64,000 nucleotides of DNA, taken from assembly GCA_035545855.1 (NCBI GenBank), contig DASZXK010000058.1, forward strand, positions 69,673 to 133,672, in the 5' to 3' direction. The notes under the pieces are model-generated. The model was not told the origin of the DNA and did not search any database. It was given only the letters and a program-made list of their open reading frames with translations. Below, piece after piece: positions 51,895 to 59,495 of the stretch (position 1 is the first letter of the stretch; every line of letters begins with the position of its first letter). The stretch is from DASZVB01 sp035545855 (GTDB lineage: Bacteria; Myxococcota_A; Polyangia; Polyangiales; Polyangiaceae). The translations under genes were made by a program, and so were the position numbers.

Positions 51895-53349
51895 TCAGGA
51901 CGCTTCCTTCATCTTCTGGGCCGCGGCCTTCACGTCCTCGATGCCGCCCTTCAGGTAGAAGGCCTGCTCGGGGATGTCGTCGAGCGCGCCGGAGAGGATC
52001 TCCTTGAAGCCCGCGATCGTCTCCTTGAGCGGCACGTACTTGCCCTGGAGGCCCGTGAACTGCGCCGCGACGAAGAACGGCTGCGAGAGGAACCGCTGAA
52101 TCTTCCGCGCACGCGCGACGATCTGGCGATCTTCTTCGCTGAGCTCGTCCATGCCGAGAATGGCGATGATGTCCTGGAGGTCCTTGTAGCGCTGGAGCGT
52201 CTGCTGGACGCCACGGGCGACGTCGTAGTGCTCCTCGCCGATGATCTGCGGGTCGAGCATGGTGCTCGTGGAGTCGAGCGGGTCGACGGCGGGGTAGATG
52301 CCGAGCTCGGCGATCGCACGGGAGAGCACGGTCGTCGCGTCCAGGTGAGCGAAGGCCGTCGCGGGCGCCGGGTCCGTGAGGTCGTCGGCGGGAACGTAGA
52401 TGGCTTGCACGCTCGTGATGGAGCCCTTCGTGGTCGACGTGATGCGCTCCTGGAGGGCGCCCATCTCCGTCGCGAGGGTCGGCTGATAGCCGACGGCGCT
52501 CGGCATGCGGCCGAGGAGCGCGCTCACTTCCGAGCCCGCCTGCGTGAAGCGGAAGATGTTGTCGACGAAGAGGAGCACGTCCTGGCCCTGCTCGTCGCGG
52601 AAGTACTCCGCGCACGTGAGTGCGCTGAGCGCGACGCGGGCGCGGGCGCCCGGGGGCTCGTTCATCTGACCGAACACGAGCGCCGTCTTCGAGAGCACGG
52701 GCTCACCGGTCTCGAGCTTCGACTCCTGCATTTCGAGGAAGAGGTCGTTGCCCTCACGAGTCCGCTCGCCGACGCCTGCGAAGCAGCTCACGCCGCCGTG
52801 CGCCTTCGCGACGTTGTTGATGAGCTCCTGGATGAGCACCGTCTTGCCGACGCCGGCGCCGCCGAACAGGCCGATCTTCCCGCCCTTCCGGTACGGGGCG
52901 AGGAGGTCGATGACCTTGATGCCGGTCTCGAAGATCTCGACCGTCGTCGACTGGTCCACGAAGCTCGGCGCCGCGCGGTGGATGGGCGACGCCTTCTTGG
53001 CGGCGACGGGACCGCGCTCGTCCACGGGCTGACCGACGACGTTCATGATGCGCCCGAGCGTCTCGGGGCCGACGGGCATCATGATGGGGTTTCCGGTGTC
53101 CTTCACGACCGCGCCGCGAACGAGGCCTTCGCTCGAGTCCATGGCGATCGCGCGGACGACGGATTCACCGAGGTGCTGCGCGACCTCGAGCACGAGGTTG
53201 TCCGCCTGGGCGGAGATGTTCGGGTTGGAGACGAGGAGGGCGTTCAGGATGTTGGGGAGCTTGCCCGGCGGGAACTCCACGTCGACCACGGGTCCGATGA
53301 CCTGCATGATCTTGCCGGTGTTGCCTGCCGCACTCTTGGAGATGTCCAT
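51895..53349 (-). CDS. atpD: F1F0 ATP synthase subunit beta
   Basis: A 484-residue catalytic beta subunit of normal length. Walker A GGAGVGKTV, the catalytic-site segment ALVFGQMNEPPGARARVAL, LLFVDNIFRFTQAGSEVSALL and the DELSEED-like MDELSEEDR loop are present. It is adjacent only to atpC; the remaining F1 and F0 genes (atpA, atpG, atpH, atpF, atpB, atpE) are not in the window, so the operon is split, a pattern seen in several phyla. Confidence 0.97.
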   Translation of the reverse strand: MDISKSAAGNTGKIMQVIGPVVDVEFPPGKLPNILNALLVSNPNISAQADNLVLEVAQHLGESVVRAIAMDSSEGLVRGAVVKDTGNPIMMPVGPETLGRIMNVVGQPVDERGPVAAKKASPIHRAAPSFVDQSTTVEIFETGIKVIDLLAPYRKGGKIGLFGGAGVGKTVLIQELINNVAKAHGGVSCFAGVGERTREGNDLFLEMQESKLETGEPVLSKTALVFGQMNEPPGARARVALSALTCAEYFRDEQGQDVLLFVDNIFRFTQAGSEVSALLGRMPSAVGYQPTLATEMGALQERITSTTKGSITSVQAIYVPADDLTDPAPATAFAHLDATTVLSRAIAELGIYPAVDPLDSTSTMLDPQIIGEEHYDVARGVQQTLQRYKDLQDIIAILGMDELSEEDRQIVARARKIQRFLSQPFFVAAQFTGLQGKYVPLKETIAGFKEILSGALDDIPEQAFYLKGGIEDVKAAAQKMKEAS

Positions 53350-53582
53350 CTTCTTGTTCGCCTCGGTCTCGGATGTTTTGGGGCCCCTCGCCCGCGAGTT
53401 CTCGCGCGGTTTTGGGGTGGAAAGTTCCGGGCGCGTCTAACACGAGGAACCCTGGGTGAAAAGGGGCACGGAACGGACGAGCACCGGGTGCCCGGAGCCC
53501 GGAAGATCTGGCTCGTCCCTGCGTTCTCGACGGCCGAGCCCCGCTTCGCCGGCCTGCCCCGGTCGCGAGCGACCACGGACGG

Positions 53583-54002
53583 TCAGCGGGCTCGGGGGCG
53601 AGCGGCGCGGCGAGTCGCGCGCTTCTTCGACGCCCCGCCGGCGCGGCGAGTCGTGCGCTTCTTCGACGCTCCGCCGGCGCGGCGAGTCGTGCGCTTCTTC
53701 GACGCCCTCCGACGCGGACGGGCCGCTCGCGTGGGGGGTCGACCGAAGAGGGACCGGAGCTCCGCCTTCGCCTGCGCGAGCTTCCGCCTCCGGGCCGCCG
53801 AGAGCGTCTTGCCCGCCCGGTTCTCGAAGAACGTGAGCATGGACATGGCCGAACGAAACGGGGACCCTTTCCGGTTCCGGCTGCGTTCCGCCGAACGTTT
53901 CAGGGAACGGGCGATCTCGATCGCGGAGCGCGAGAAGACCGACGGTTCGAGGTCGAGCGCGTGGCTGTTCTCCGTGACGTCTCGCGACCAGTACTTCTTC
54001 AT
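53583..54002 (-). CDS. DUF3175 protein with Lys/Arg-rich histone-like repeat tail
   Basis: A 139-residue protein. The N-terminal DUF3175 domain begins MKKYWSRDVTENSHALDLEP and continues through VFSRSAIEIARSLKRSAE to SMLTFFENRAGKTL. The last ~45 residues are a basic tandem array of KKRTTRRAGGAS encoded by 36-bp repeats, resembling histone H1/AlgP tails and likely to bind nucleic acid. A start 30 codons upstream (54092) is possible but would overlap the divergent protease gene. DUF3175 function is unknown. Confidence 0.75.
   Translation of the reverse strand: MKKYWSRDVTENSHALDLEPSVFSRSAIEIARSLKRSAERSRNRKGSPFRSAMSMLTFFENRAGKTLSAARRRKLAQAKAELRSLFGRPPTRAARPRRRASKKRTTRRAGGASKKRTTRRAGGASKKRATRRAARPRAR
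53605..53712 (-). repeat. Three 36-bp tandem repeats encoding a basic tail
   Basis: Three head-to-tail 36-base copies beginning GCGCGGCGAGTCG on the plus strand, with a few substitutions between them and a diverged end in the third. They encode 12-residue basic units in the DUF3175 protein. In frame, so copy-number changes would not disrupt the gene. Confidence 0.8.
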
Positions 54003-54090
54003 GCCGCCAGACGCTCGCAACCTCCGTGCCCGGACGTTCGCGGGCGCCCGCTTTCCGCGCCGAGCACGGTCATTGCTCCGGTTCGCCGAC

Positions 54091-54951
54091 ATGGCCTCGT
54101 CGCTCCCGAAGGATTCATCGTCGCCGCCGCGGAACACCACCACGACCGGGACGGGCTTGCACGTCGGCCGCCTCTTCGGCGTCGACGTGAGCCTGGACGC
54201 CACGCTCCTCGTCGTCTTCTTCCTGGTGGCCACGAGCCTCGGCCGGGGCACGCTGCCGAGGTGGCACCCGGATTGGTCGCCGGCCCTCGTCTGGGCCGTT
54301 TCGATCGGCGCCGCCGTCGCCTTCCTCTCCTCGGTGCTCCTCCACGAGCTCTCTCACGCCGTCGTCGCGAAGGCGCAGGGCACGAAGGTGCGCGGCATCA
54401 CGCTGTTCATGCTCGGCGGCATCGCCCAGATCGACGAAGAGCCCGCGACGCCGGGGCGCGAGTTCTGGATGGCCATCGTCGGCCCCTTCACGAGCGTCGC
54501 GGTCGGAATCGGCGCGAGCGCGGCCGGAGCCTGGGCGCTGCACGCCGAGCACCCCGGGCTCGTGCAATCCGCGCCCGTCCAGGCGCTCCGGTCCGCGGGC
54601 GCGGCCACGACGCTCCTCTTGTGGCTCGGCCCCGTGAACCTGTCCCTCGGGGTCTTCAACCTCGTCCCGGGCTTTCCGCTCGACGGGGGTCGCGTCCTGC
54701 GCTCCATCTTGTGGGCCCTGAGCAAGAATCGCGTGACTGCGACCCTCTGGGCAGGCGCCGTGGGGTCGGCGTTCGGCTGGCTCCTCATCGCCGTCGGGGT
54801 GCTGATGACGTTCGGAGGGTCCGTCCGCTTCTTCGGAAGCGGAGCCGTGCAGGGTCTCTGGCTCGTGCTGCTCGGATGGTTTCTGGCGAGTGCCGCGCGC
54901 GCCAGCCGCGAGCGGACGCTCGGCGGCCGGGGCTCGGCCTCGTCGGCGTGA
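54091..54951 (+). CDS. M50 family site-2 protease-like metalloprotease
   Basis: A 286-residue multi-spanning protein. HELSH (HExxH zinc motif) lies in LLHELSHAVV within an early transmembrane helix, and the second zinc motif is NLVPGFPLDGGR. About six hydrophobic segments follow; no CBS or PDZ domain is present. Cleaves a membrane-embedded substrate, perhaps an anti-sigma factor, but the target is unknown. ATG start (MASSLPKDSS); the gene is divergent from DUF3175. Confidence 0.88.
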   Translation: MASSLPKDSSSPPRNTTTTGTGLHVGRLFGVDVSLDATLLVVFFLVATSLGRGTLPRWHPDWSPALVWAVSIGAAVAFLSSVLLHELSHAVVAKAQGTKVRGITLFMLGGIAQIDEEPATPGREFWMAIVGPFTSVAVGIGASAAGAWALHAEHPGLVQSAPVQALRSAGAATTLLLWLGPVNLSLGVFNLVPGFPLDGGRVLRSILWALSKNRVTATLWAGAVGSAFGWLLIAVGVLMTFGGSVRFFGSGAVQGLWLVLLGWFLASAARASRERTLGGRGSASSA

Positions 54952-55046
54952 AGCTGGCTCGGTACGCCCCTTGCCTCATCCGCGGTTTCGACGAGCCGCG
55001 AAGGCGACCGGCTGTTCGGCGCCCGGTTCGTCGCGGGAGGTGATTC

Positions 55047-55589
55047 ATGTACAGCAAGGCGAAACTGTTCGGCCATCCCATCCATCCGATGCTGGTCGCG
55101 TTCCCGGTCGCGTTCTACACGGCGACCGTCGTCACGTTCATCGTCTATGCGAGCACGCAGGATACGTTCTGGTTCCGGTTCGCGACGATCTCGAGCTGGG
55201 TCGGCGTGGTGTCGGCCGGAGCGGCGGCGCTTCCCGGATTCGTGGACTGGCTCGCGATCCCACGAACGTCCCGCGCGAAGGGGGTCGGGCTCCAGCACCT
55301 CGCCTTGAACGTCGTGGCGCTGACGTCGTTCCTGGTCTGCGCGATCGTGTCCACACGGTCGTGGAACGAGCCTCTGCCACCGGCGGACGGCAGCCTGCTC
55401 CTCGCGGCCATCGGGCTCTGCGCCACCGCGGGCGCCGGCTTTCTCGGCTGGACGCTCGTCCAGGACCACCACGTCGGCGTCCGTCTCTCCGCCGCTCAGG
55501 AGCAGCTCCAGCCGGAGCTCGAGCGCGAGCTCGGTCGCAAGCCGCCGGATCGGGAGCCGCAGGGGCCGGCGTCCTTCGTGGGTCGCTGA
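55047..55589 (+). CDS. DUF2231 membrane protein
   Basis: A 180-residue protein with four hydrophobic helices. The start MYSKAKLFGHPIHPMLVAFP, with the HPIHPMLVAFP motif, and the RSWNEPLPP loop are typical of DUF2231. A short basic/acidic tail after about residue 145 is cytoplasmic. GGGAGGTGATTC precedes the ATG, one of the strongest Shine-Dalgarno sequences in the window. Function unknown. Confidence 0.85.
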   Translation: MYSKAKLFGHPIHPMLVAFPVAFYTATVVTFIVYASTQDTFWFRFATISSWVGVVSAGAAALPGFVDWLAIPRTSRAKGVGLQHLALNVVALTSFLVCAIVSTRSWNEPLPPADGSLLLAAIGLCATAGAGFLGWTLVQDHHVGVRLSAAQEQLQPELERELGRKPPDREPQGPASFVGR

Positions 55590-55800
55590 TCGAATCGGTG
55601 CGGGCGGGGCGCGTGGAGGGCGGGCTCACGCCCGCCGACGGACGGGCGTAGCGGAGAACCGGCGGGGAGATCGCCCCCACCGTGGCGTTCCGCCGGTGAC
55701 GGCCGCGTCGTTCGAGTCGTCGGGCGAGCGGCGGAGCACCGGTCTTCTCGACGCTTCGGCGGGGGCGCAACGGGCGCACTTGTTGCTCGAGCCCTCGGCG

Positions 55801-56124
55801 ATGGACGCGCCTCTTCCGAGCTACCAGGAGCTGTTCGACGACATTCACCGGATCCGCGAGCGCATCCGGCTACGAGCGGGCCGGCTGAGCCCGACCGCGC
55901 TGGCGCGGTGGCAGGAGCTCGAGCGGCGCGCCGTGAGCGCCGAGTGGAAGGGCCGGCCGAGAGACGTCTCCGCCGGCGAGGCTGCGCATTCCCTCGCGTT
56001 CGAGCTCCGCCTGGCCTTGCAGGAATTCCTGTCCATCCACTTCCCCGAGACGCAGAAGCAGTTCGCCGATTGGGTTCCCGAGACGCGCGAAGCGGAGGCC
56101 GGCACGGGGGTTGCTGCTCCGTGA
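55801..56124 (+). CDS. Hypothetical protein
   Basis: A 107-residue protein, predominantly helical (SYQELFDDIHRIRERIRLRAG, LAFELRLALQEFLSIHFPET quoted in part), no signal peptide, no recognised domain. A GTG 35 codons earlier could extend it to 142 residues; the ATG giving MDAPLPSYQ is preferred because the extra segment is Ser/Arg-rich and unlike the rest. It stops three bases before the GH1 gene, so it is probably co-transcribed with it. Confidence 0.5.
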   Translation: MDAPLPSYQELFDDIHRIRERIRLRAGRLSPTALARWQELERRAVSAEWKGRPRDVSAGEAAHSLAFELRLALQEFLSIHFPETQKQFADWVPETREAEAGTGVAAP

Positions 56125-56127
56125 CGA

Positions 56128-57429
56128 ATGCACGGCGACTTCATGTTCGCGACCGGGATCGAGTGCAGCTACCCGACCATCGGATCCGAGCGCCGGCGCG
56201 TCGACGAGCTCGCGAAGTGTGGGCACTACCGGCACTGGTCCGAGGACTTCGACGCCGTGGAGGAGATCGGAGTCGCATTCCTCCGGTACGGGCCGCCGCT
56301 CCACTGGCTCTGGCGCCGTCACGGGAGCTACGATTGGGAGTTCACCGACGTCGCCTTCTCGGAGCTGAAGCGTCGGAAGATCTACCCGATCGCGGACCTC
56401 TGCCATTTCGGAGTCCCCGACTGGCTCGGCGATTTCCAGAACCCGGACTTTCCGCGACTGTTCGCGGAATTCGCCGGAGCCTTCGCCGCTCGTTTCCCGT
56501 GGATTCAGCTCTACACGCCGGTGAACGAGATGTTCATCTGCGCGCTCTTCTCGGCCCGATTCGGGTGGTGGAACGAGCAGGGCACGACGGATCGGACGTT
56601 CGTCACGGCGCTGAAGCACCTGGTGACCGCGAACGTCCTCGCGATGCACCGGATCCTGGCCGTACGCCCCGACGCGATCTTCGTGCAGAGCGAGTCCACC
56701 GAGTACTTCCACGCGGACGATCCGGCGGCCATCCACGCCGCGGAGGTGATGAACGCGCGCCGGTTTCTCTCGCTCGATCTGAACTACGGGCGCCGCGTGG
56801 ACTCCGAGATGTACGAGTACCTGATGGACAACGGCCTGAGCCGCGAGGAATACCACTTCTTCCTCGAGCACCATCTCAAGCACAACTGCATCATGGGGAA
56901 CGACTACTACGTGACGAACGAGCACCGGGTCTCACCGGACGGGAGCACGCGCCCGGCGGGAGAGGTGTTCGGCTACGACGAGCTCACGACGCAGTACTAC
57001 GAGCGGTACCTGCTGCCGGTGATGCACACCGAGACGAACCTCCTCCAGGGTCCGAACGGGGACGAGGCAGTGAACTGGCTCTGGAAGGAGTGGGCGAACG
57101 TCCTCCGCGTCCGCAACAAGGGCATGCCCATCGTCGGGTTCACCTGGTATTCGCTCACGGATCAGGTCGACTGGGACTCCGCGCTCCGGGAGGACCGCGG
57201 AAGGGTGAACCCGCTCGGCCTCTACGACCTGGATCGAAACCCGCGGCCCGTCGGGCATGCTTACAAGAAGCTCGTCGAGTCCTGGCGAGCCGTGCTGCCG
57301 ACGCAGAGCATCTGCCTGAGAGTTCCGGTGGCGCCGCTCGAGTGGGCGGACGATCCGCCGAGCGTCTTTCCCGAATCACATCTCCCGCGCGGGAAGGCGC
57401 CGCGCGAGCCCGTCGACGCCCCGGGGTAG
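56128..57429 (+). CDS. Glycoside hydrolase family 1 protein
   Basis: A 433-residue GH1-like protein. FMFATGIECSYPTI is the family N-terminus; the acid/base Glu is E134 in TPVNEM, and the nucleophile Glu is E301 in HTETN. GH1 enzymes act on beta-glucosides or related glycosides; the aglycone pocket here is not predictable. It lacks a signal peptide, so acts in the cytoplasm. It is followed four bases later by an SDR, so the pair may metabolise a sugar. Confidence 0.85.
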   Translation: MHGDFMFATGIECSYPTIGSERRRVDELAKCGHYRHWSEDFDAVEEIGVAFLRYGPPLHWLWRRHGSYDWEFTDVAFSELKRRKIYPIADLCHFGVPDWLGDFQNPDFPRLFAEFAGAFAARFPWIQLYTPVNEMFICALFSARFGWWNEQGTTDRTFVTALKHLVTANVLAMHRILAVRPDAIFVQSESTEYFHADDPAAIHAAEVMNARRFLSLDLNYGRRVDSEMYEYLMDNGLSREEYHFFLEHHLKHNCIMGNDYYVTNEHRVSPDGSTRPAGEVFGYDELTTQYYERYLLPVMHTETNLLQGPNGDEAVNWLWKEWANVLRVRNKGMPIVGFTWYSLTDQVDWDSALREDRGRVNPLGLYDLDRNPRPVGHAYKKLVESWRAVLPTQSICLRVPVAPLEWADDPPSVFPESHLPRGKAPREPVDAPG

Positions 57430-57433
57430 CCGC

Positions 57434-58183
57434 ATGACGAGCTGCGAACGGTTCCGCGGCAAGGTCGCGCTCGTCACCGGCGGGGCGAGCGGGATCGGCC
57501 TCGCGACGGCACGGAGCTTTCTCCGCGAGGGCGGAGCCGTCTGCGTCGTCGACCGCGACGAACGCGCGGTCCGCGCCGCGAAGGAGCTCGGCGCGAGCTC
57601 GCCGGAGAGCCGGACCTGGGGCGTCGCCTGCGACGTGTCTCACGAAGCGGACGTCGAGTCCGTGACGTCGCGCTGCCTCGACCGCTTCGGACGGCTCGAC
57701 GTCGTCGTGAACAGCGCGGGCATCATGATCGTCAAGCCGCTCGAGGAACACACGACGGCGGACTGGGAGTCGGTGCTGCGAGTCGATCTCCTCGGCGCCT
57801 TCTATTTCATCCGCGCGGCGTTTCGAGAAATGCGCGAGGGCGGCGCGATCGTGAACGTATCGAGCGTGCACGCCGTGGAGACGACCGCCGAGGTCGCGGC
57901 CTATGCCGCCGCCAAGGCCGCTCTCGTTTCCCTGACGCACAGCGCGGCCATCGAGGGAAAAGCGAAGAGGATCCGCGTGAACGCCGTGCTTCCGGGCGCC
58001 ATCGGGACGCCGATGCTCTGGGACAATCCGAACGTGAAGTCCGGCCTCGAGCGCATCAACAAGGCGGACGTCGGCAAACCGGAGGAGGTCGCGGAGGTGA
58101 TCGTCTTCCTCGCGTCTCCGGACGCGTCGTTCGTGCAGGGGGCCGCGGTGCTAGTCGACGGAGGGCGGCTCGCGAAGCTCTGA
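57434..58183 (+). CDS. Short-chain dehydrogenase/reductase (SDR)
   Basis: A 249-residue classical SDR. The cofactor motif TGGASGIG, NSAG, the catalytic Ser in NVSSVH and YAAAK (Tyr-x-x-x-Lys), and the C-terminal VLVDGGRL are all present. Asp after beta-2 (VVDRDE) suggests NAD(H). Substrate unknown; the link to GH1 suggests sugar or polyol oxidation. Convergent with the radical SAM gene. Confidence 0.9.
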   Translation: MTSCERFRGKVALVTGGASGIGLATARSFLREGGAVCVVDRDERAVRAAKELGASSPESRTWGVACDVSHEADVESVTSRCLDRFGRLDVVVNSAGIMIVKPLEEHTTADWESVLRVDLLGAFYFIRAAFREMREGGAIVNVSSVHAVETTAEVAAYAAAKAALVSLTHSAAIEGKAKRIRVNAVLPGAIGTPMLWDNPNVKSGLERINKADVGKPEEVAEVIVFLASPDASFVQGAAVLVDGGRLAKL

Positions 58184-58201
58184 GCCTCCGGTGCCCCCGT
58201 C

Positions 58202-59278
58202 CTAGAATTCGAAGAGCGAGAGCTGACCGCGAGGCGGAACCGGGCGCCCAGCGGAGACCGGCCGTGCCTTCGTCTCCGCCTGACTCGAGAGCACGGGCTC
58301 TTCGGCGCTCCCTCCTTCCCGGCGAGTGGAGAGGCCGAGCCGCTTCGCCGTGGTCTCGAAGAGGTGGTGGATGGCGTCGGCGTATTCCCCTTCCCCGCGC
58401 ATCCGCGAGCCGAAGCGCGGATCGTTCAGCTTGCCGCCGCGGACCTCCCGCGTCCGCGCGAGGATCTTCTCCGCGGCGAGCGGAAACCCCTCGCGGATGC
58501 GCTCCTCGAAGACGGGGAGGACGTTGCCCGGGAGCCGCAGCATGACCCGGGACGCGGAAGTCGCCCCGGCCCTGGCCGCGGCTTCGAGGACGTGTACGAC
58601 GTCTTTGTCCGTCAGGCCCGGGATGATGGGGGCGACGAGAACGTTCACCGGGACGCCGGCCGCCGCGAGGCGCTCGACGGCGAGGATTCTTCGCTGCGGC
58701 GTCGCCACGCCGGGCTCGACCTTGCGCGCGTTCTCCGCGTTCCAGAACGGTACGCTGATGCTCACGGAGGCGAGGCCCGCCGCGGCCATGGGCCCGAGCA
58801 AGTCCAGATCTCGCTCGATCAGGGGTGCCTTGGTGATGACGTGGACGGGGTTCTCGAACTCCGCGAACACCTCCAGGCAGCCGCGGGAGAGCTCGTACGT
58901 CGCTTCGAGGGGCTGATACGCGTCCGTATTTCCGGAGAGCGCGACCGTCTGCCTGACCCACGACTTCTTCTGGAGGGCCGCGCGGAGGAGCGCGGGGGCG
59001 CGGCGCTTCACGACGATCTTCCGCTCGAAGTCCACGCCGGCGCCGAAGCCGAGGTACTCGTGCGACGGACGCGCGTAGCAGTAGGCGCACCCGTGATAGC
59101 AGCCGCGGTACGCGTTCACACTGAAGCGAAAACCGACGTCGGGGCTCGCGTTCTCCGAGAGGATGCTCTTCGAATCGTCCTCGATGACCTCGAGCGGTTG
59201 AGGCGGCGGGTCCCCCAGGTACTCCACGTGGGAGGACTCCCAGGGGGACTTGGGGTTCTTCCTCGGCAGGGCGAGCAC
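58202..59278 (-). CDS. PA0069-family radical SAM protein
   Basis: A 358-residue SPL-like radical SAM protein. CYHGCAYC (C60, C64, C67; CxxxCxxC) binds the 4Fe-4S cluster; NAYRGCYHG and VHVITKAPLIERD are family segments. It ends in QLSLF (352-356), a beta-clamp-binding-type motif, followed by only two residues. Related SPL-like proteins repair spore photoproducts, but the PA0069 branch has no assigned substrate. The start is GTG with no Shine-Dalgarno; TGGACA-N16-TATCAT ends 9 bases before it, so the transcript is probably leaderless. Confidence 0.88.
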   Translation of the reverse strand: MLALPRKNPKSPWESSHVEYLGDPPPQPLEVIEDDSKSILSENASPDVGFRFSVNAYRGCYHGCAYCYARPSHEYLGFGAGVDFERKIVVKRRAPALLRAALQKKSWVRQTVALSGNTDAYQPLEATYELSRGCLEVFAEFENPVHVITKAPLIERDLDLLGPMAAAGLASVSISVPFWNAENARKVEPGVATPQRRILAVERLAAAGVPVNVLVAPIIPGLTDKDVVHVLEAAARAGATSASRVMLRLPGNVLPVFEERIREGFPLAAEKILARTREVRGGKLNDPRFGSRMRGEGEYADAIHHLFETTAKRLGLSTRREGGSAEEPVLSSQAETKARPVSAGRPVPPRGQLSLFEF

Positions 59279-59287
59279 GGTTCTTGT

Positions 59288-59315
59288 ATGATACTGCTCT
59301 TTAGTTCAGTGTCCA
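59288..59315 (-). promoter_or_regulatory. Sigma70-type promoter of the radical SAM gene
   Basis: On the minus strand TGGACA (5/6), 16-base spacer, TATCAT (5/6). The -10 box ends 9 bases before the GTG start, placing transcription start 2-3 bases before the codon. The best-matching promoter in the window. Confidence 0.55.
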
Positions 59316-59495
59316 GCCCGGGACCTCAAAAATCGCTCCAGGAATCGCCGTCCCGGCCTTCCCTCGAGCGAAATTTCTGTGCATGCCTGGGCTCGCTCGG
59401 AGAGTCCGCTCTCGGGGCGGGCGCGTGCCGGGGCGCGCCCCTCGGTCCTCCCATCGAGACCGCTCCCGTCCGTCCCGCTGCGCGACTCCCTCCGC

